Positions 17,754-24,842 of a stretch of 64,000 bases of DNA are shown piece by piece. The translations under genes and the position numbers were made by a program. This DNA is from Cupriavidus necator. Its GTDB lineage: Bacteria > Pseudomonadota > Gammaproteobacteria > Burkholderiales > Burkholderiaceae. Location: positions 310,001 through 374,000 of the forward strand of contig CP074390.1 of NCBI GenBank assembly GCA_022041995.1, written 5' to 3'. How positions within the stretch are numbered: the stretch's first letter is position 1; every line of letters begins with the position of its first letter. The notes under the pieces are model-generated. The model saw nothing but the letters and a program-made list of their open reading frames with translations, had not been told where the DNA came from and searched no databases.

Positions 17754-18079
17754 GTCGGCACCCCCGGGGCGATCGGCATCCAGAACACGATGTCGTCCCA
17801 CCCCCAGTCCTGCCCGTCGTTGTGCGGGTCGTCCCAGTAGCGGAACGCCTGGTGGGATTCCTCGTGGGTCGGCCGCTCCCACCGCAGCTCGCCGATGCGC
17901 ACGTCGCCGTTGTTGAACATGATCAGCACCGGCTTCTCGCGGCCGCCAGTCGCCTCGAGCAACTTTCTCTCTCGGTACTCGCGCCACTGCGCGCGCGATC
18001 GCTCAGGATCGGATTCACGATACTTTCGTGTCGCCTGCCTGCGAGCTTCTTTTCGATCCCCCTCATAGACGCGCTTCAC
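17750..18079 (-). CDS. Hypothetical protein with basic N-terminus
   Basis: 109 aa from a GTG start at 18079, chosen because AGGAGGGAG lies just upstream. The N-terminal 50 residues are a highly basic helix (KEARRQATRKYRESDPERSRAQ). The C-terminal part is acidic and Trp-rich (WDDPHNDGQDWGWDDIVFW). Function unknown. Confidence 0.55.
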   Translation of the reverse strand: MKRVYEGDRKEARRQATRKYRESDPERSRAQWREYRERKLLEATGGREKPVLIMFNNGDVRIGELRWERPTHEESHQAFRYWDDPHNDGQDWGWDDIVFWMPIAPGVPT

Positions 18080-18156
18080 GCTCCCTCCTTGTTTTCGCGT
18101 AGGCACATCACCATGCGGCCGTAGCTGGCTTCCATGTCGTCCACATAGACGGCCAT
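18076..18156 (-). pseudogene. Truncated DUF4031-like remnant
   Basis: A 26-codon frame, MAVYVDDMEASYGRMVMC and a short tail. The first 18 residues match the start of DUF4031 proteins as I know them, which are usually about 90 aa. It is cut just before the conserved metal-binding part and ends in sequence that repeats nearby (AACAAGGAGGGAGCGTG against AGCAAGGAGGGCGCGTG). A deletion between these repeats would explain the loss. Confidence 0.45.
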
Positions 18157-18214
18157 CACGCGCCCTCCTTGCTTGCGCGCAGGGAGGCGTCGATGGGGTT
18201 TCGTTCTAGGATCA

Positions 18215-18859
18215 TCAATCCTCCTTTGGTTCGTCGGCAGGTATCCTGATCGCGCGCCGAGAACTTTGGGCGGCGATTTCAGCCTCGATGTTTGCCTCGA
18301 TATGGTCGGCGGCGATGGAGGCGCTCGCACCACACGGCGCAAGCGGGATCACCCAGTCCGCGTATTTGGCGCCATTCCGATTGATGTAGTCGCGGCGGAA
18401 TGATTCATTGCCTTCAAACAGCCGAAGATCGTAGCTGCCCTCACCATCGAACACCGCCCACGCGAAAATCAAATCCTCGCGCGGCTGCCCCACCATCCCG
18501 CGCGCTTGCGCCTGCGATGGCGCATCGAGACGTGCCGCATTGAAGCCGGCCCACCATGCTTTGCCATGCGACTCATCCGCGTTGGCGTAGTCCATCTGGT
18601 CGGCGGCGATCGGGGCGGCGAGGATGGCTTTCAATGTGTTGACAACCACAGGCCATCCGGGCGGCTGAGTTTTCAGTACGGAGTCAATCGCGTCCTGTAT
18701 GGCGCCTTTCTCCAGTTCGTCTAGTGCTCCCGCAGCCGGTGCGAGCGCGGCGCGGGCGATCCAAGCATCTCGGGCCGCATCCTTGCTCTGCTTGCTAAAC
18801 CAGACCCACCGATCTGACCACGCATCAAACGCCTCGAGCTCAGTCTTCTGTTTTTCCAT
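18215..18859 (-). CDS. Ea22/Ead-like mosaic protein
   Basis: 214 aa starting MEKQKTELEAFDAW. The segment AFDAWSDRW...AARDAWIARAAL is the Ea22-type repeat common in phage accessory regions. The middle segment SVLKTQPPGWPVVVNTLKAIL is nearly the same as one in the 404-aa protein at 40179-41393, also at DNA level. It is therefore built of shuffled modules. Function unknown; such genes are often dispensable early genes. Confidence 0.55.
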   Translation of the reverse strand: MEKQKTELEAFDAWSDRWVWFSKQSKDAARDAWIARAALAPAAGALDELEKGAIQDAIDSVLKTQPPGWPVVVNTLKAILAAPIAADQMDYANADESHGKAWWAGFNAARLDAPSQAQARGMVGQPREDLIFAWAVFDGEGSYDLRLFEGNESFRRDYINRNGAKYADWVIPLAPCGASASIAADHIEANIEAEIAAQSSRRAIRIPADEPKED

Positions 18860-18860
18860 T

Positions 18861-18998
18861 TCACACTCCTCCAATAGCCGGGATGCCGTCAACCTTGCCG
18901 ATGTCAGCGAACAGGTTGATGGGGCCATTCCACGTTTCGTGAATTTCGACATTCAGTGCAGCCATTGCCGCCCGCCATTGTTTGTAGAGTTCTAGCAT
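18861..18998 (-). CDS. Short hypothetical protein
   Basis: 45 aa (MLELYKQWRAAMAALNVEI...). Start chosen at 18998. Helix then a short loop. It sits in the operon between two other short frames. Weakly supported: only compact spacing and a plausible composition. Confidence 0.4.
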   Translation of the reverse strand: MLELYKQWRAAMAALNVEIHETWNGPINLFADIGKVDGIPAIGGV

Positions 18999-19041
18999 GG
19001 CTGTCCCTGGGTTTCTGCCCGCCGGAGCGAGCGGGTTGTGG

Positions 19042-19191
19042 TCAGACGAGAAAGCTAAAGCCGCGCGCCAGTTCGTCAAAAACTGCGCCGTACATTTCAT
19101 AGCAACGGCGATACATGGCTTTCGTTACCGGGTCCAGCGAACCCCGACGTGCCAGCAACATGCTGTAACGCTTGGCTAGTACTTTGCTCAT
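19042..19191 (-). CDS. Short basic helical protein
   Basis: 49 aa (MSKVLAKRYSMLLARRGSLD...). The start is preceded by GGGGGATTGAGAA, almost the same leader as the next upstream gene (GGGGATAGAGAA), which supports translation. Function unknown. Confidence 0.45.
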   Translation of the reverse strand: MSKVLAKRYSMLLARRGSLDPVTKAMYRRCYEMYGAVFDELARGFSFLV

Positions 19192-19222
19192 TTCTCAATC
19201 CCCCGTGCGTGTTGCGTTGTGG

Positions 19223-19480
19223 TTAGGCGCGAGCAGTGAGGATTTGCACCGGGACATTCCACGTGTCGCGCCATTCGTTGCGCATGAGGTGCGCGGCGAT
19301 GCCGCCTGCCGGCACATGTTCCGGAGCGTCAAGCGGACCGCCCATGCTGAAGAAATGGGAACCCTCGTCGACGAACGTTTCGTCAAGGTGGCGAAGGCGA
19401 TTTGCAGCATAGCCAGTACCCTTGATCGATTCGGCACGACGCGCGTGCACTTGCTTTACTGTTGCCAGAAGTTGCGCCAT
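19223..19480 (-). CDS. Hypothetical phage protein
   Basis: 85 aa. It starts MAQLLATVKQVHARRAES and contains a Gly/His-rich middle and WRDTWNVPVQI near the end. The leader GGGGATAGAGAA serves as ribosome site. It is the first gene downstream of the operator-like element at 19544-19583. No known motif. Confidence 0.5.
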   Translation of the reverse strand: MAQLLATVKQVHARRAESIKGTGYAANRLRHLDETFVDEGSHFFSMGGPLDAPEHVPAGGIAAHLMRNEWRDTWNVPVQILTARA

Positions 19481-19543
19481 TTCTCTATCCCCTTTGCGTG
19501 TTGCGTTGTGACAGGGGAATCGTAGCCAGCATTTGGCATCGAT

Positions 19544-19583
19544 GCAAGAAATACTTATGCGTGGTAAGTATTTTTTAACTTAC
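19544..19583 (-). promoter_or_regulatory. Operator-like AT-rich element
   Basis: Contains TAAGTATTTTTTAACTTAC (inverted repeat GTAAGT / ACTTAC) next to ATACTTATGCGTGG. It resembles the AAGTTTT-N-CTTG elements found at the other promoters of this prophage and is placed before the 19223-19480 gene. Probably a leftward promoter with repressor site. Confidence 0.5.
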
Positions 19584-20090
19584 CCGCCCCCGCACCTTAG
19601 TCCGGACGGCATCCTCCGCCACCCTCTCGATGTTCTCCAGCGCGCCGATGATCTCCGCGATTTCTCGGCCGTGCTGGAGGGGCAAGGGGCGCTTCCCGGT
19701 GCCGTGGCAGGGCCGGCAGATCTTGTCCGACAGGCGCTGGGTGCCGGGGAATAAGTCAAACTTCCGCCCGAAGCAGTGCGGGCACACCGGGCAGATGTAG
19801 TATTTCAGGGCCGTGCCCGAGATCCGGATCAGGTCGCGGACCTTCAGCTTCCACCTGCGCTTCAGATTCAGGTGCCGGGCGACCGCCACAGCGGCGCGCT
19901 CGGCTTCCTTGTACGCCGCTGGGTTCTGCGCCAGGTGCAGGTTCACCATGGCGCTCGCCGCGGAGTTGGCCCTCGCAGTCATTCCAAGGGCGATGATGTA
20001 GTCGACATCGCTTGTCCCGCGCTTGATGCTCAGGTCGCGCGAGCCCATGGCCGTGGCCAGTCGTTCAAGGGTATTGGGAGCGTCGATCAT
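19575..20090 (-). CDS. Q-like zinc protein, candidate late antiterminator
   Basis: 171 aa starting MIDAPNTLERLATAMGSRDLS. A C-terminal zinc module is built from CPVCPHCFGR and CRPCHGTGKR (about residues 108-142), as in phage 21/Shiga-type Q proteins. The N-terminal half is helical with basic stretches (LNLKRRWKLKVRDLIR). Its place late in the leftward operon, ahead of the lysis and virion genes, fits a Q function. No experimental-type signature can be seen in sequence, so this is a moderate call. Confidence 0.5.
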   Translation of the reverse strand: MIDAPNTLERLATAMGSRDLSIKRGTSDVDYIIALGMTARANSAASAMVNLHLAQNPAAYKEAERAAVAVARHLNLKRRWKLKVRDLIRISGTALKYYICPVCPHCFGRKFDLFPGTQRLSDKICRPCHGTGKRPLPLQHGREIAEIIGALENIERVAEDAVRTKVRGRVS

Positions 20091-20254
20091 GCCTTTTTCG
20101 TCTTTGGCTTGGTGACTTCGGAAATTCGGCCCTCGGCCGTGGTGTAGCGCGCTTGGCAACTGCAGCACTCGCGGCGCCGGATGATGCGGTTCTTCACTGG
20201 ATGCGGGCGGGAGTTGACGACGCGAGTTTCGCCGCCGCAGGCTGGGCACCTCAT
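20087..20254 (-). CDS. NrdR-like zinc-ribbon mini-protein
   Basis: 55 aa. MRCPACGGETRV with a second CCSC pair near residue 33 and a YTT motif after it, like the zinc ribbon of NrdR, but without an ATP-cone. The stop overlaps the next start (ATGA). A short nucleic-acid-binding ribbon in the replication/control operon. Confidence 0.6.
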   Translation of the reverse strand: MRCPACGGETRVVNSRPHPVKNRIIRRRECCSCQARYTTAEGRISEVTKPKTKKA

Positions 20255-20676
20255 CGGGCAACTCGCTTCCCGGTTTCCCGGATCTCGATGCCGCGCAAGA
20301 CTTTCATCATGTGGCGCTTCTGGCGGTACCCTTCCGTCACGAAGCCCTTAAAGTCTTCAATGACCTCCGCGCCGGCCTCCAGATAGACGAAATCCGCGAC
20401 GTAGAAGCAAGGGCGGATCGTCTTTCCATTGATGGTCGTACCCGGCAGCAGCTCGAATGGCACTTGGCAGCGCAGGTTCTCGATGAGCCCGGCCCGCTCC
20501 AGGTGGCGCAACTCAACGTAGCGCGCGGCCTCGCCCTGGCTGTCAAAGGTGCGCCCATCCACGGCGGTCTTCTTGGCGCCGTATTTGTTCCGGCGCTCGC
20601 GCACCACCGAGGCGCCGTCGACCTGCTGCAGGCGCTGGGCGATTTCGGCGGCTTGTTTGCGGCTCCAGCGCGCCAT
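20251..20676 (-). CDS. DUF1064 phage nuclease
   Basis: 141 aa. The signature NKYGAKKTAVDGRTFDS near residue 30, then ARYVELRHLERAG, ADFVY and VIEDFKG, matches DUF1064, a small PD-(D/E)XK-like endonuclease family often found in the position of RusA/NinG-type resolvases. Likely processing of recombination or replication intermediates. It is coupled to the zinc-ribbon gene by a 4-base overlap. Confidence 0.75.
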   Translation of the reverse strand: MARWSRKQAAEIAQRLQQVDGASVVRERRNKYGAKKTAVDGRTFDSQGEAARYVELRHLERAGLIENLRCQVPFELLPGTTINGKTIRPCFYVADFVYLEAGAEVIEDFKGFVTEGYRQKRHMMKVLRGIEIRETGKRVAR

Positions 20677-20933
20677 CAGGCTTGATCCCCGGACATCGCG
20701 GCCAGGCGCTGCGCTGCGGCCTGCAGCCGGGCATTGAACCAGCGGCGAATCACGTAGGAGCGCGTGATCGAGATGGCCGTGTAAATCAGCCCCATCAGGA
20801 AGTTCGCACCCGGCGATATATGCATGCCAAACAACGGGAAAATCAGAAAATTGGCCGTGAAATTGACGCCGAAACCAATCACGACGTTGATGACGGCCTC
20901 ATAGAGCGAGCCAAGGCGGGTCTGCGTCATCAC
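20676..20933 (-). CDS. Small conserved phage membrane protein
   Basis: 85 aa. Two hydrophobic helices (VIGFGVNFTANFLIFPLFG and NFLMGLIYTAISITRSYVI) and a C-terminal cytoplasmic basic tail (RRWFNARLQAAAQR). This protein type recurs in phages infecting many Proteobacteria (I recall DUF7220). Location: inner membrane. Function unknown. Confidence 0.65.
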   Translation of the reverse strand: MMTQTRLGSLYEAVINVVIGFGVNFTANFLIFPLFGMHISPGANFLMGLIYTAISITRSYVIRRWFNARLQAAAQRLAAMSGDQA

Positions 20934-21526
20934 TGGCCCTCCGCGCGACCGTCCGCGATGGTGTGGGGCCGCTGCGCGATGTGCTTGTACTTCTCGCGCA
21001 GATCCGCCATCGTCGCCTGGACGAACTCATAGGTGTCACGCACCCCAACGATTGGCGGGCGGTCGTCGGTGAGCTTGCCGGCGGCCTTGGCATCCAGCAG
21101 GATCGCCGCGCAGGCCATGATGTTGCCGAGATGGTGCGTGCCGTCCACTGGATCCGTTTCCTCGCCGCTCATGTAGGCGTCCAGGTGGCGCTGCATGGCC
21201 GACAGATAGACCGAGTTGCGCACGCCGGCCGCGCGCCAGTTCCAGGCTTGGTACTTGCACATGCCGGCGAACTGGGCCAGCGCCCAATGGGCCTTGGCGA
21301 TCGGCGAGAGCAGCCACAGCGGCACCTTCTTGTCGCCGATGGCGTCCTTCGGGTTGGTGTCCTTGGTGGCGCCGGGCTCGGCCACGGTGAAGCCGGCGCT
21401 CTGGAGGGCCTTCTCCGCGCCATCGAGAACTGGCAGGAGCGCCGCCTCCTCGGCCGCGCGCGTGCTGCGCCGGAATTCCTCATCCACCCGCGCCCATTCC
21501 CGATTGGCTGCGCTCGCTGTCGTCAT
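20930..21526 (-). CDS. dATP/dGTP diphosphohydrolase-domain protein (DUF5664-like)
   Basis: 198 aa. The conserved core runs from KDTNPKDAIGDKKVPLWLL through AGMCKYQAWNWRAAG, YLSAMQRHLDAYMSGE to THHLGNIMACAAILLDA. This is the domain used as MazZ/dGTP-diphosphohydrolase in phages. It should hydrolyse purine dNTPs to dNMPs, shaping the nucleotide pool. No PurZ is visible in the window, so the diaminopurine route is not implied. It sits between the HU-like gene and the membrane protein. Confidence 0.75.
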   Translation of the reverse strand: MTTASAANREWARVDEEFRRSTRAAEEAALLPVLDGAEKALQSAGFTVAEPGATKDTNPKDAIGDKKVPLWLLSPIAKAHWALAQFAGMCKYQAWNWRAAGVRNSVYLSAMQRHLDAYMSGEETDPVDGTHHLGNIMACAAILLDAKAAGKLTDDRPPIVGVRDTYEFVQATMADLREKYKHIAQRPHTIADGRAEGQ

Positions 21527-21529
21527 GGC

Positions 21530-21832
21530 TCAGCCCTCCGCCTTGGACTTGCGCAGGGCGAACCCCACGAACTCGCGCACGCGCTTGCCCGGCGAGAACT
21601 TCACCACCTTGCGGGCCGCGATCTCGATGCGCTCCATCGTCTTGGGGTTGTGCCCCACGCGCGGCTTGCGCTCGACCACCTCCAGCACGCCCATGGCGTA
21701 GAGCCGGACCTGGCCGTTGTTGGCGATCTCTTCCTCCGCCACGTCGACGTAGGCGGTCAGCATGCGCTTGGCCACGGTCTTGGTTACGCCAGTGCGCTCG
21801 GCGATGCGTTCAATCCAGTCATTGCGCTGCAT
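21530..21832 (-). CDS. HU/IHF-family DNA-binding protein
   Basis: 100 aa. The N-terminal helical dimer part (NDWIERIAERTGVTKTVAKRML) is followed by the beta-arm and signature GHNPKTMERIEIAARKVVKFSPGK. It bends DNA and could assist integration, excision, replication or packaging. The family's usual length is 90-100 aa. It follows the ninB/HNH cluster directly. Confidence 0.85.
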   Translation of the reverse strand: MQRNDWIERIAERTGVTKTVAKRMLTAYVDVAEEEIANNGQVRLYAMGVLEVVERKPRVGHNPKTMERIEIAARKVVKFSPGKRVREFVGFALRKSKAEG

Positions 21833-21856
21833 AGTGCTCCTACTGCCTCTCGAAAA

Positions 21857-21931
21857 TTAATCTTTGCGGGCCGGCGCGCTCCACCGGACCCCGCGTTCAG
21901 CGCCAAAGGCGAAGATGAGTTCGCGCACACT
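21857..21931 (-). pseudogene. ninB: Displaced 3' end of a ninB-like gene
   Basis: Just after the HNH stop, one frame reads SVRELIFAFGAERGVRWSA and five more residues before TAA. This looks like the usual C-terminus of NinB proteins (LI..AFGAERGV). The complete-looking ninB upstream of the HNH gene already has a different, analogous end. So this piece is probably the original tail, cut off when the HNH gene arrived. No start of its own. Confidence 0.5.
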
Positions 21932-22500
21932 CAAAGCAGAAACCCCCGCTCTTGCATGAAATCGATCGGGTGTTTCGCATACTTCGATTGATTGCATGGC
22001 TTACACAACAGTTGCGCGTTATCGTCAGAATTTTCACCCCCTAGCGCGAGAGGGATTATGTGGTCGAGATGCATATCTGAAATCTTGAACTTCTCCCGAC
22101 AGCATGCGCAATGACCACCTTGCAGATCAAACAGCTTTTTCTTAATTCCGGGAGATAGCTTCCCGCCGTTCTGCCGCTTCCTTGCCCTTCTGTTGTGCTC
22201 GTACTCTGCCCTCTTGTCTGGGTTCGCTGCGAACCATGCGCGAGACTGCTCTCTCGCCAAATCCGGGTTCGCCGCCCTCCGTCTCGCGTTCTGCTCCTTT
22301 GCTTTCCCGGGGTTCCTCGCACGATAATCCGCCGAACGCTGGGCCTTTATCCGCAAAAACTCAGGATCCGAGGACTTTCTTTTATATGCCTCTGCTTGTT
22401 GCGCGAGCAGCCTCTCCTTGTTTTCAAGATAACGCTGCCGCGAGCGCGCGTTCTTTCTCGCCCGCAACTCTTCTTCAGAGAATATTTTTGGTGTAGGCAT
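21931..22500 (-). CDS. HNH homing endonuclease inserted at the 3' end of ninB
   Basis: 189 aa. The long basic N-terminal part has repeated YR.RNP / R.ANPD units (about residues 20-110), probably DNA-contacting. The C-terminal HNH has CACCREKF and CKPCNQSKY zinc pairs with LDHIIPLALGGENSDDNAQLL. It overlaps the end of the ninB frame by 26 bases and is followed by a ninB-like tail fragment. A selfish nuclease is likely. Confidence 0.85.
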   Translation of the reverse strand: MPTPKIFSEEELRARKNARSRQRYLENKERLLAQQAEAYKRKSSDPEFLRIKAQRSADYRARNPGKAKEQNARRRAANPDLAREQSRAWFAANPDKRAEYEHNRRARKRQNGGKLSPGIKKKLFDLQGGHCACCREKFKISDMHLDHIIPLALGGENSDDNAQLLCKPCNQSKYAKHPIDFMQERGFLL

Positions 22501-22885
22501 GAAGAGGAACCCCTTTATCTACGCAAAAGACTAACGAGTACTCTATAAGACTTGCCCCGCGCTTTTTGCTCATCAGTGCGGTACTTTCCCGGATATTTAC
22601 AAACTCCCCTTCTAACCCTGGGACTATTTCCGCTTGCTCCTTTGTCGCGATTGCGTGGCCCGACACAAGGAGCACCTTCCATTGCGCAGCATTTCTCCGC
22701 CTTCCCGCCCACTCAACATCAGATTTCCCCAAGTCGGAGCAGATCGCATGAAACTTGGCGTTCTGGTCTAAGCTGCGCGTCGGCTCGGCGACGGTCACGA
22801 CATAGCCCTCAGGCGCAGCCTTGACGGCCTGCACTGCGCCGGCGCGGGCCTGCGGGTGGACCAAGCGGAAGAGTTGCTTGTTCAT
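22475..22885 (-). CDS. ninB: NinB-like recombination protein with altered C-terminus
   Basis: 136 aa from MNKQLFRLVHPQ. The NinB core is clear: TRSLDQNAKFHAICSDL, RRNAAQWKVLLVSGHAIA, STALMSKKRGASLIEY. NinB (Orf) modulates RecBCD-independent recombination in lambda. After CVDKGVPL the protein ends with HAYTKNIL, inside the start of the HNH gene. A second NinB-like tail lies beyond the HNH gene, so the present C-terminus may be supplied by the insertion. Confidence 0.75.
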   Translation of the reverse strand: MNKQLFRLVHPQARAGAVQAVKAAPEGYVVTVAEPTRSLDQNAKFHAICSDLGKSDVEWAGRRRNAAQWKVLLVSGHAIATKEQAEIVPGLEGEFVNIRESTALMSKKRGASLIEYSLVFCVDKGVPLHAYTKNIL

Positions 22886-23097
22886 GCCATCGCTCCCGCC
22901 GTCCACGGCCACTTGTCCCACTCCCTGACGTAGCCGAACAGCCAGTTGCGGTGATGATTGCCGCCGTCCGAGTACGGGCAAAAGGCGATCCCGGTCTTGC
23001 AGGCGAGCGTAAATGCATCCCTGCCCTTAAAGCCGATCGCCGCTACCGGGCCGCCGGGGCCAGGACGGAACTTCACCAAAACCTGTGGCTCGCTCAT
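22882..23097 (-). CDS. Small hypothetical phage protein
   Basis: 71 aa from MSEPQVLVKFRPGPGG. Its Gly/Trp-rich sequence (YSDGGNHHRNWLFGYVREW) looks globular. It overlaps ninB by 4 bases and the upstream membrane peptide by 4. Unknown function. Confidence 0.55.
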   Translation of the reverse strand: MSEPQVLVKFRPGPGGPVAAIGFKGRDAFTLACKTGIAFCPYSDGGNHHRNWLFGYVREWDKWPWTAGAMA

Positions 23098-23234
23098 CCC
23101 CGCGCCCTCTTCGCGCGCCGCACCCGCCGACCCACCGCCGCGCGCCACTGGCGCCAGAACCACAGCGCCGCGGCGAAGCTCATGCCCGCCGGCAGCAGCA
23201 AGGAAAGCACTGCCAATGTCTGCAGCAAGGTCAT
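23094..23234 (-). CDS. Short single-pass membrane protein
   Basis: 46 aa. MTLLQTLAVLSLLLPAGMSF begins one membrane helix that runs to ALWFW, then comes a highly basic tail (RRVRRAKRARG). Start and stop both form ATGA overlaps with the neighbours, which supports it despite its size. Confidence 0.5.
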   Translation of the reverse strand: MTLLQTLAVLSLLLPAGMSFAAALWFWRQWRAAVGRRVRRAKRARG

Positions 23235-23890
23235 GCGGTTACCTCCTCGTGCTGTTCGTTGTGGACTGGCGCGCAGCCTGAGGAGCGAGCGAGCCTAAAC
23301 GCCTCCTCAGGACTTCTACCCTCTCGTCGCAATCGCCGGTGCGCGCTGTAGTAATCCAATCCCAACTCCTCGCACCACTCCACGAGCAGCCTTGTCCTTC
23401 CCATGTAGGTAACGCTGATCGTGTTTCGGCGGTTCCGCGTCTGCGTGGTCGGGGTAGCCCACTCGCAGTTTTCCGGGGAGTAGGGGCCATTCACCTCACG
23501 ACGCTCAAGCGTAAGCCCCGATGGCTTTTCGCCCATATCAGCAAGGAAGTTCTCGAAGGAATTCATCCACCGATCGCACATCGTGATGCCGCGGCCGCCA
23601 TACTCGGTGTAACTCTTATCGACTTGGCAGGTGCACCGCCTTTTGGCACCCTGCCAGGACTTATATGTGGCAGTTCCGGTCATGTAGTGAGTTGCGTTAC
23701 GAGCGCCATTTCGAGTGGCTTTTTCCCTCTTCAAACAACCGCAACTTTTGGTGTTTCCGGACGCAACTGATCTTTGGAGGATGCGCTTGAGCGTCCCGCA
23801 CGAACACCGGCAGACCGCATACTTGCCCTCGATTTCAGTTACCTCCAGACGGCCATAGAGCTTGCCCACCTGAATCCCGTTACAGTTCAT
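23231..23890 (-). CDS. Phage HNH/AP2-type endonuclease
   Basis: 219 aa. N-terminal zinc module (YGRLEV, CRCSCGTLKRIL, SGNTKSCGCL). Then YKSWQGAKRRCTC, YTEYGGRGITMCDRW, NFLADMGEKPSG, LERREVNGPYSPENCEWAT and QTRNRRNT. This is the well-known phage homing-nuclease family with an HNH-like centre, with an extra C-terminal helix-turn-helix-like part (LDYYSAHRRLRREGRS). It stands in the operon between small genes. Likely selfish. Confidence 0.8.
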   Translation of the reverse strand: MNCNGIQVGKLYGRLEVTEIEGKYAVCRCSCGTLKRILQRSVASGNTKSCGCLKREKATRNGARNATHYMTGTATYKSWQGAKRRCTCQVDKSYTEYGGRGITMCDRWMNSFENFLADMGEKPSGLTLERREVNGPYSPENCEWATPTTQTRNRRNTISVTYMGRTRLLVEWCEELGLDYYSAHRRLRREGRSPEEAFRLARSSGCAPVHNEQHEEVTA

Positions 23891-24129
23891 GTCGCGTTGC
23901 TCCTTATCCAATCCCGCCGGGCCGCCGCTTGGTCCGCGGCGATCGGCGCGTGCTTGTCGCAGTTGCGCGCCTGTTCCGCCGGCTCCCAGTGCAGCGCCAG
24001 GGTTTCCTTCGCGCACCTCCCCATGCCGATGCGCGCGTGGGCTACGTCGCTCGCTCGGTAGTGCGCCTCACCCTCGGCCGTGCGGGGCTTTAGGGTGAAG
24101 TGCTGGCAGGAGATGCAGGTGACTGTCAT
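23887..24129 (-). CDS. Cys-containing hypothetical phage protein
   Basis: 80 aa. MTVTCISCQHFTLKP, then GMGRCAKE and NCDKHAPI, giving a possible single zinc site from four Cys and His residues. The pattern CxxC-H...C...CxxHxP is common in phage proteins next to replication genes. Overlaps the P-like gene by 4 bases. Confidence 0.6.
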   Translation of the reverse strand: MTVTCISCQHFTLKPRTAEGEAHYRASDVAHARIGMGRCAKETLALHWEPAEQARNCDKHAPIAADQAAARRDWIRSNAT

Positions 24130-24842
24130 GCGTGAGCCGGGTCCGCCATGCCGAGCGCGCTGCGCGCCATCTTCGCCGTCATGAAGGCCAGCTTCTCACC
24201 GGCTTTCTGGCGATCCAGAATCCGCTGCGCCCACAACTTGTTGCCCGGCACCCTGGTGGTGGCACGCACTTGTTCTACGGCAGCCTTCACCCGCTCGGGG
24301 TCCGCGCGGGTCTGCCCGGGAGCCGGCAGGGCCACGAGGCGCGGCGGCACAGGCTGGACTCCGCCCGCCAGCACCGAATCCAGCGCGGCGGTGAAGCGCT
24401 TGATGAGCGAGTCGCGCGAAGAGTTGAGCATCTCGAACTCGCCAACCTTGATCGCGGCCCAGTAGAAGGCGGGGTTGGTCCACTCGTCCCTACCTTCGGC
24501 GCGGAGGCGCAGTTGCTGCGCGGCTTCGTAGAGTGCCGAGTCGTAGTCGACCTGAGGGCGGCAGATTTTCAAGAACCGCGGGAGCGTCGGCGGCGCGTCG
24601 ACCGATTTCAGCGCAGCGACGCCCTGCCTCAATTCCTCGCGCGACAACTGCGCCAACTCCACGCCCCACAACCGGCGAACCGTCGTGAGATCCGTTCCGC
24701 GCCACATGTCAGCAAACTTTGAGCCGTACATCGCGGACATCTTCTCGAACAGACTGTTCACCCAAGTTTCCGGCACGGCGTCAGCCGGCCAATCAATCGA
24801 CGAGGCGGGCTTCAACGTCGAATGCGTCATCGGTGCGTTCAT
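24126..24842 (-). CDS. Lambda P-like replication protein (helicase loader)
   Basis: 238 aa. It directly follows the O-like initiator with a 50-base overlap. The middle region FEKMSAMYGSKFADMW, LSREELRQGVAALKS and LPRFLKICRP is the standard phage P/helicase-loader-associated pattern. It should bring host DnaB to the phage origin. The start is either the first or fifth Met (MNAPM). Confidence 0.75.
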   Translation of the reverse strand: MNAPMTHSTLKPASSIDWPADAVPETWVNSLFEKMSAMYGSKFADMWRGTDLTTVRRLWGVELAQLSREELRQGVAALKSVDAPPTLPRFLKICRPQVDYDSALYEAAQQLRLRAEGRDEWTNPAFYWAAIKVGEFEMLNSSRDSLIKRFTAALDSVLAGGVQPVPPRLVALPAPGQTRADPERVKAAVEQVRATTRVPGNKLWAQRILDRQKAGEKLAFMTAKMARSALGMADPAHA

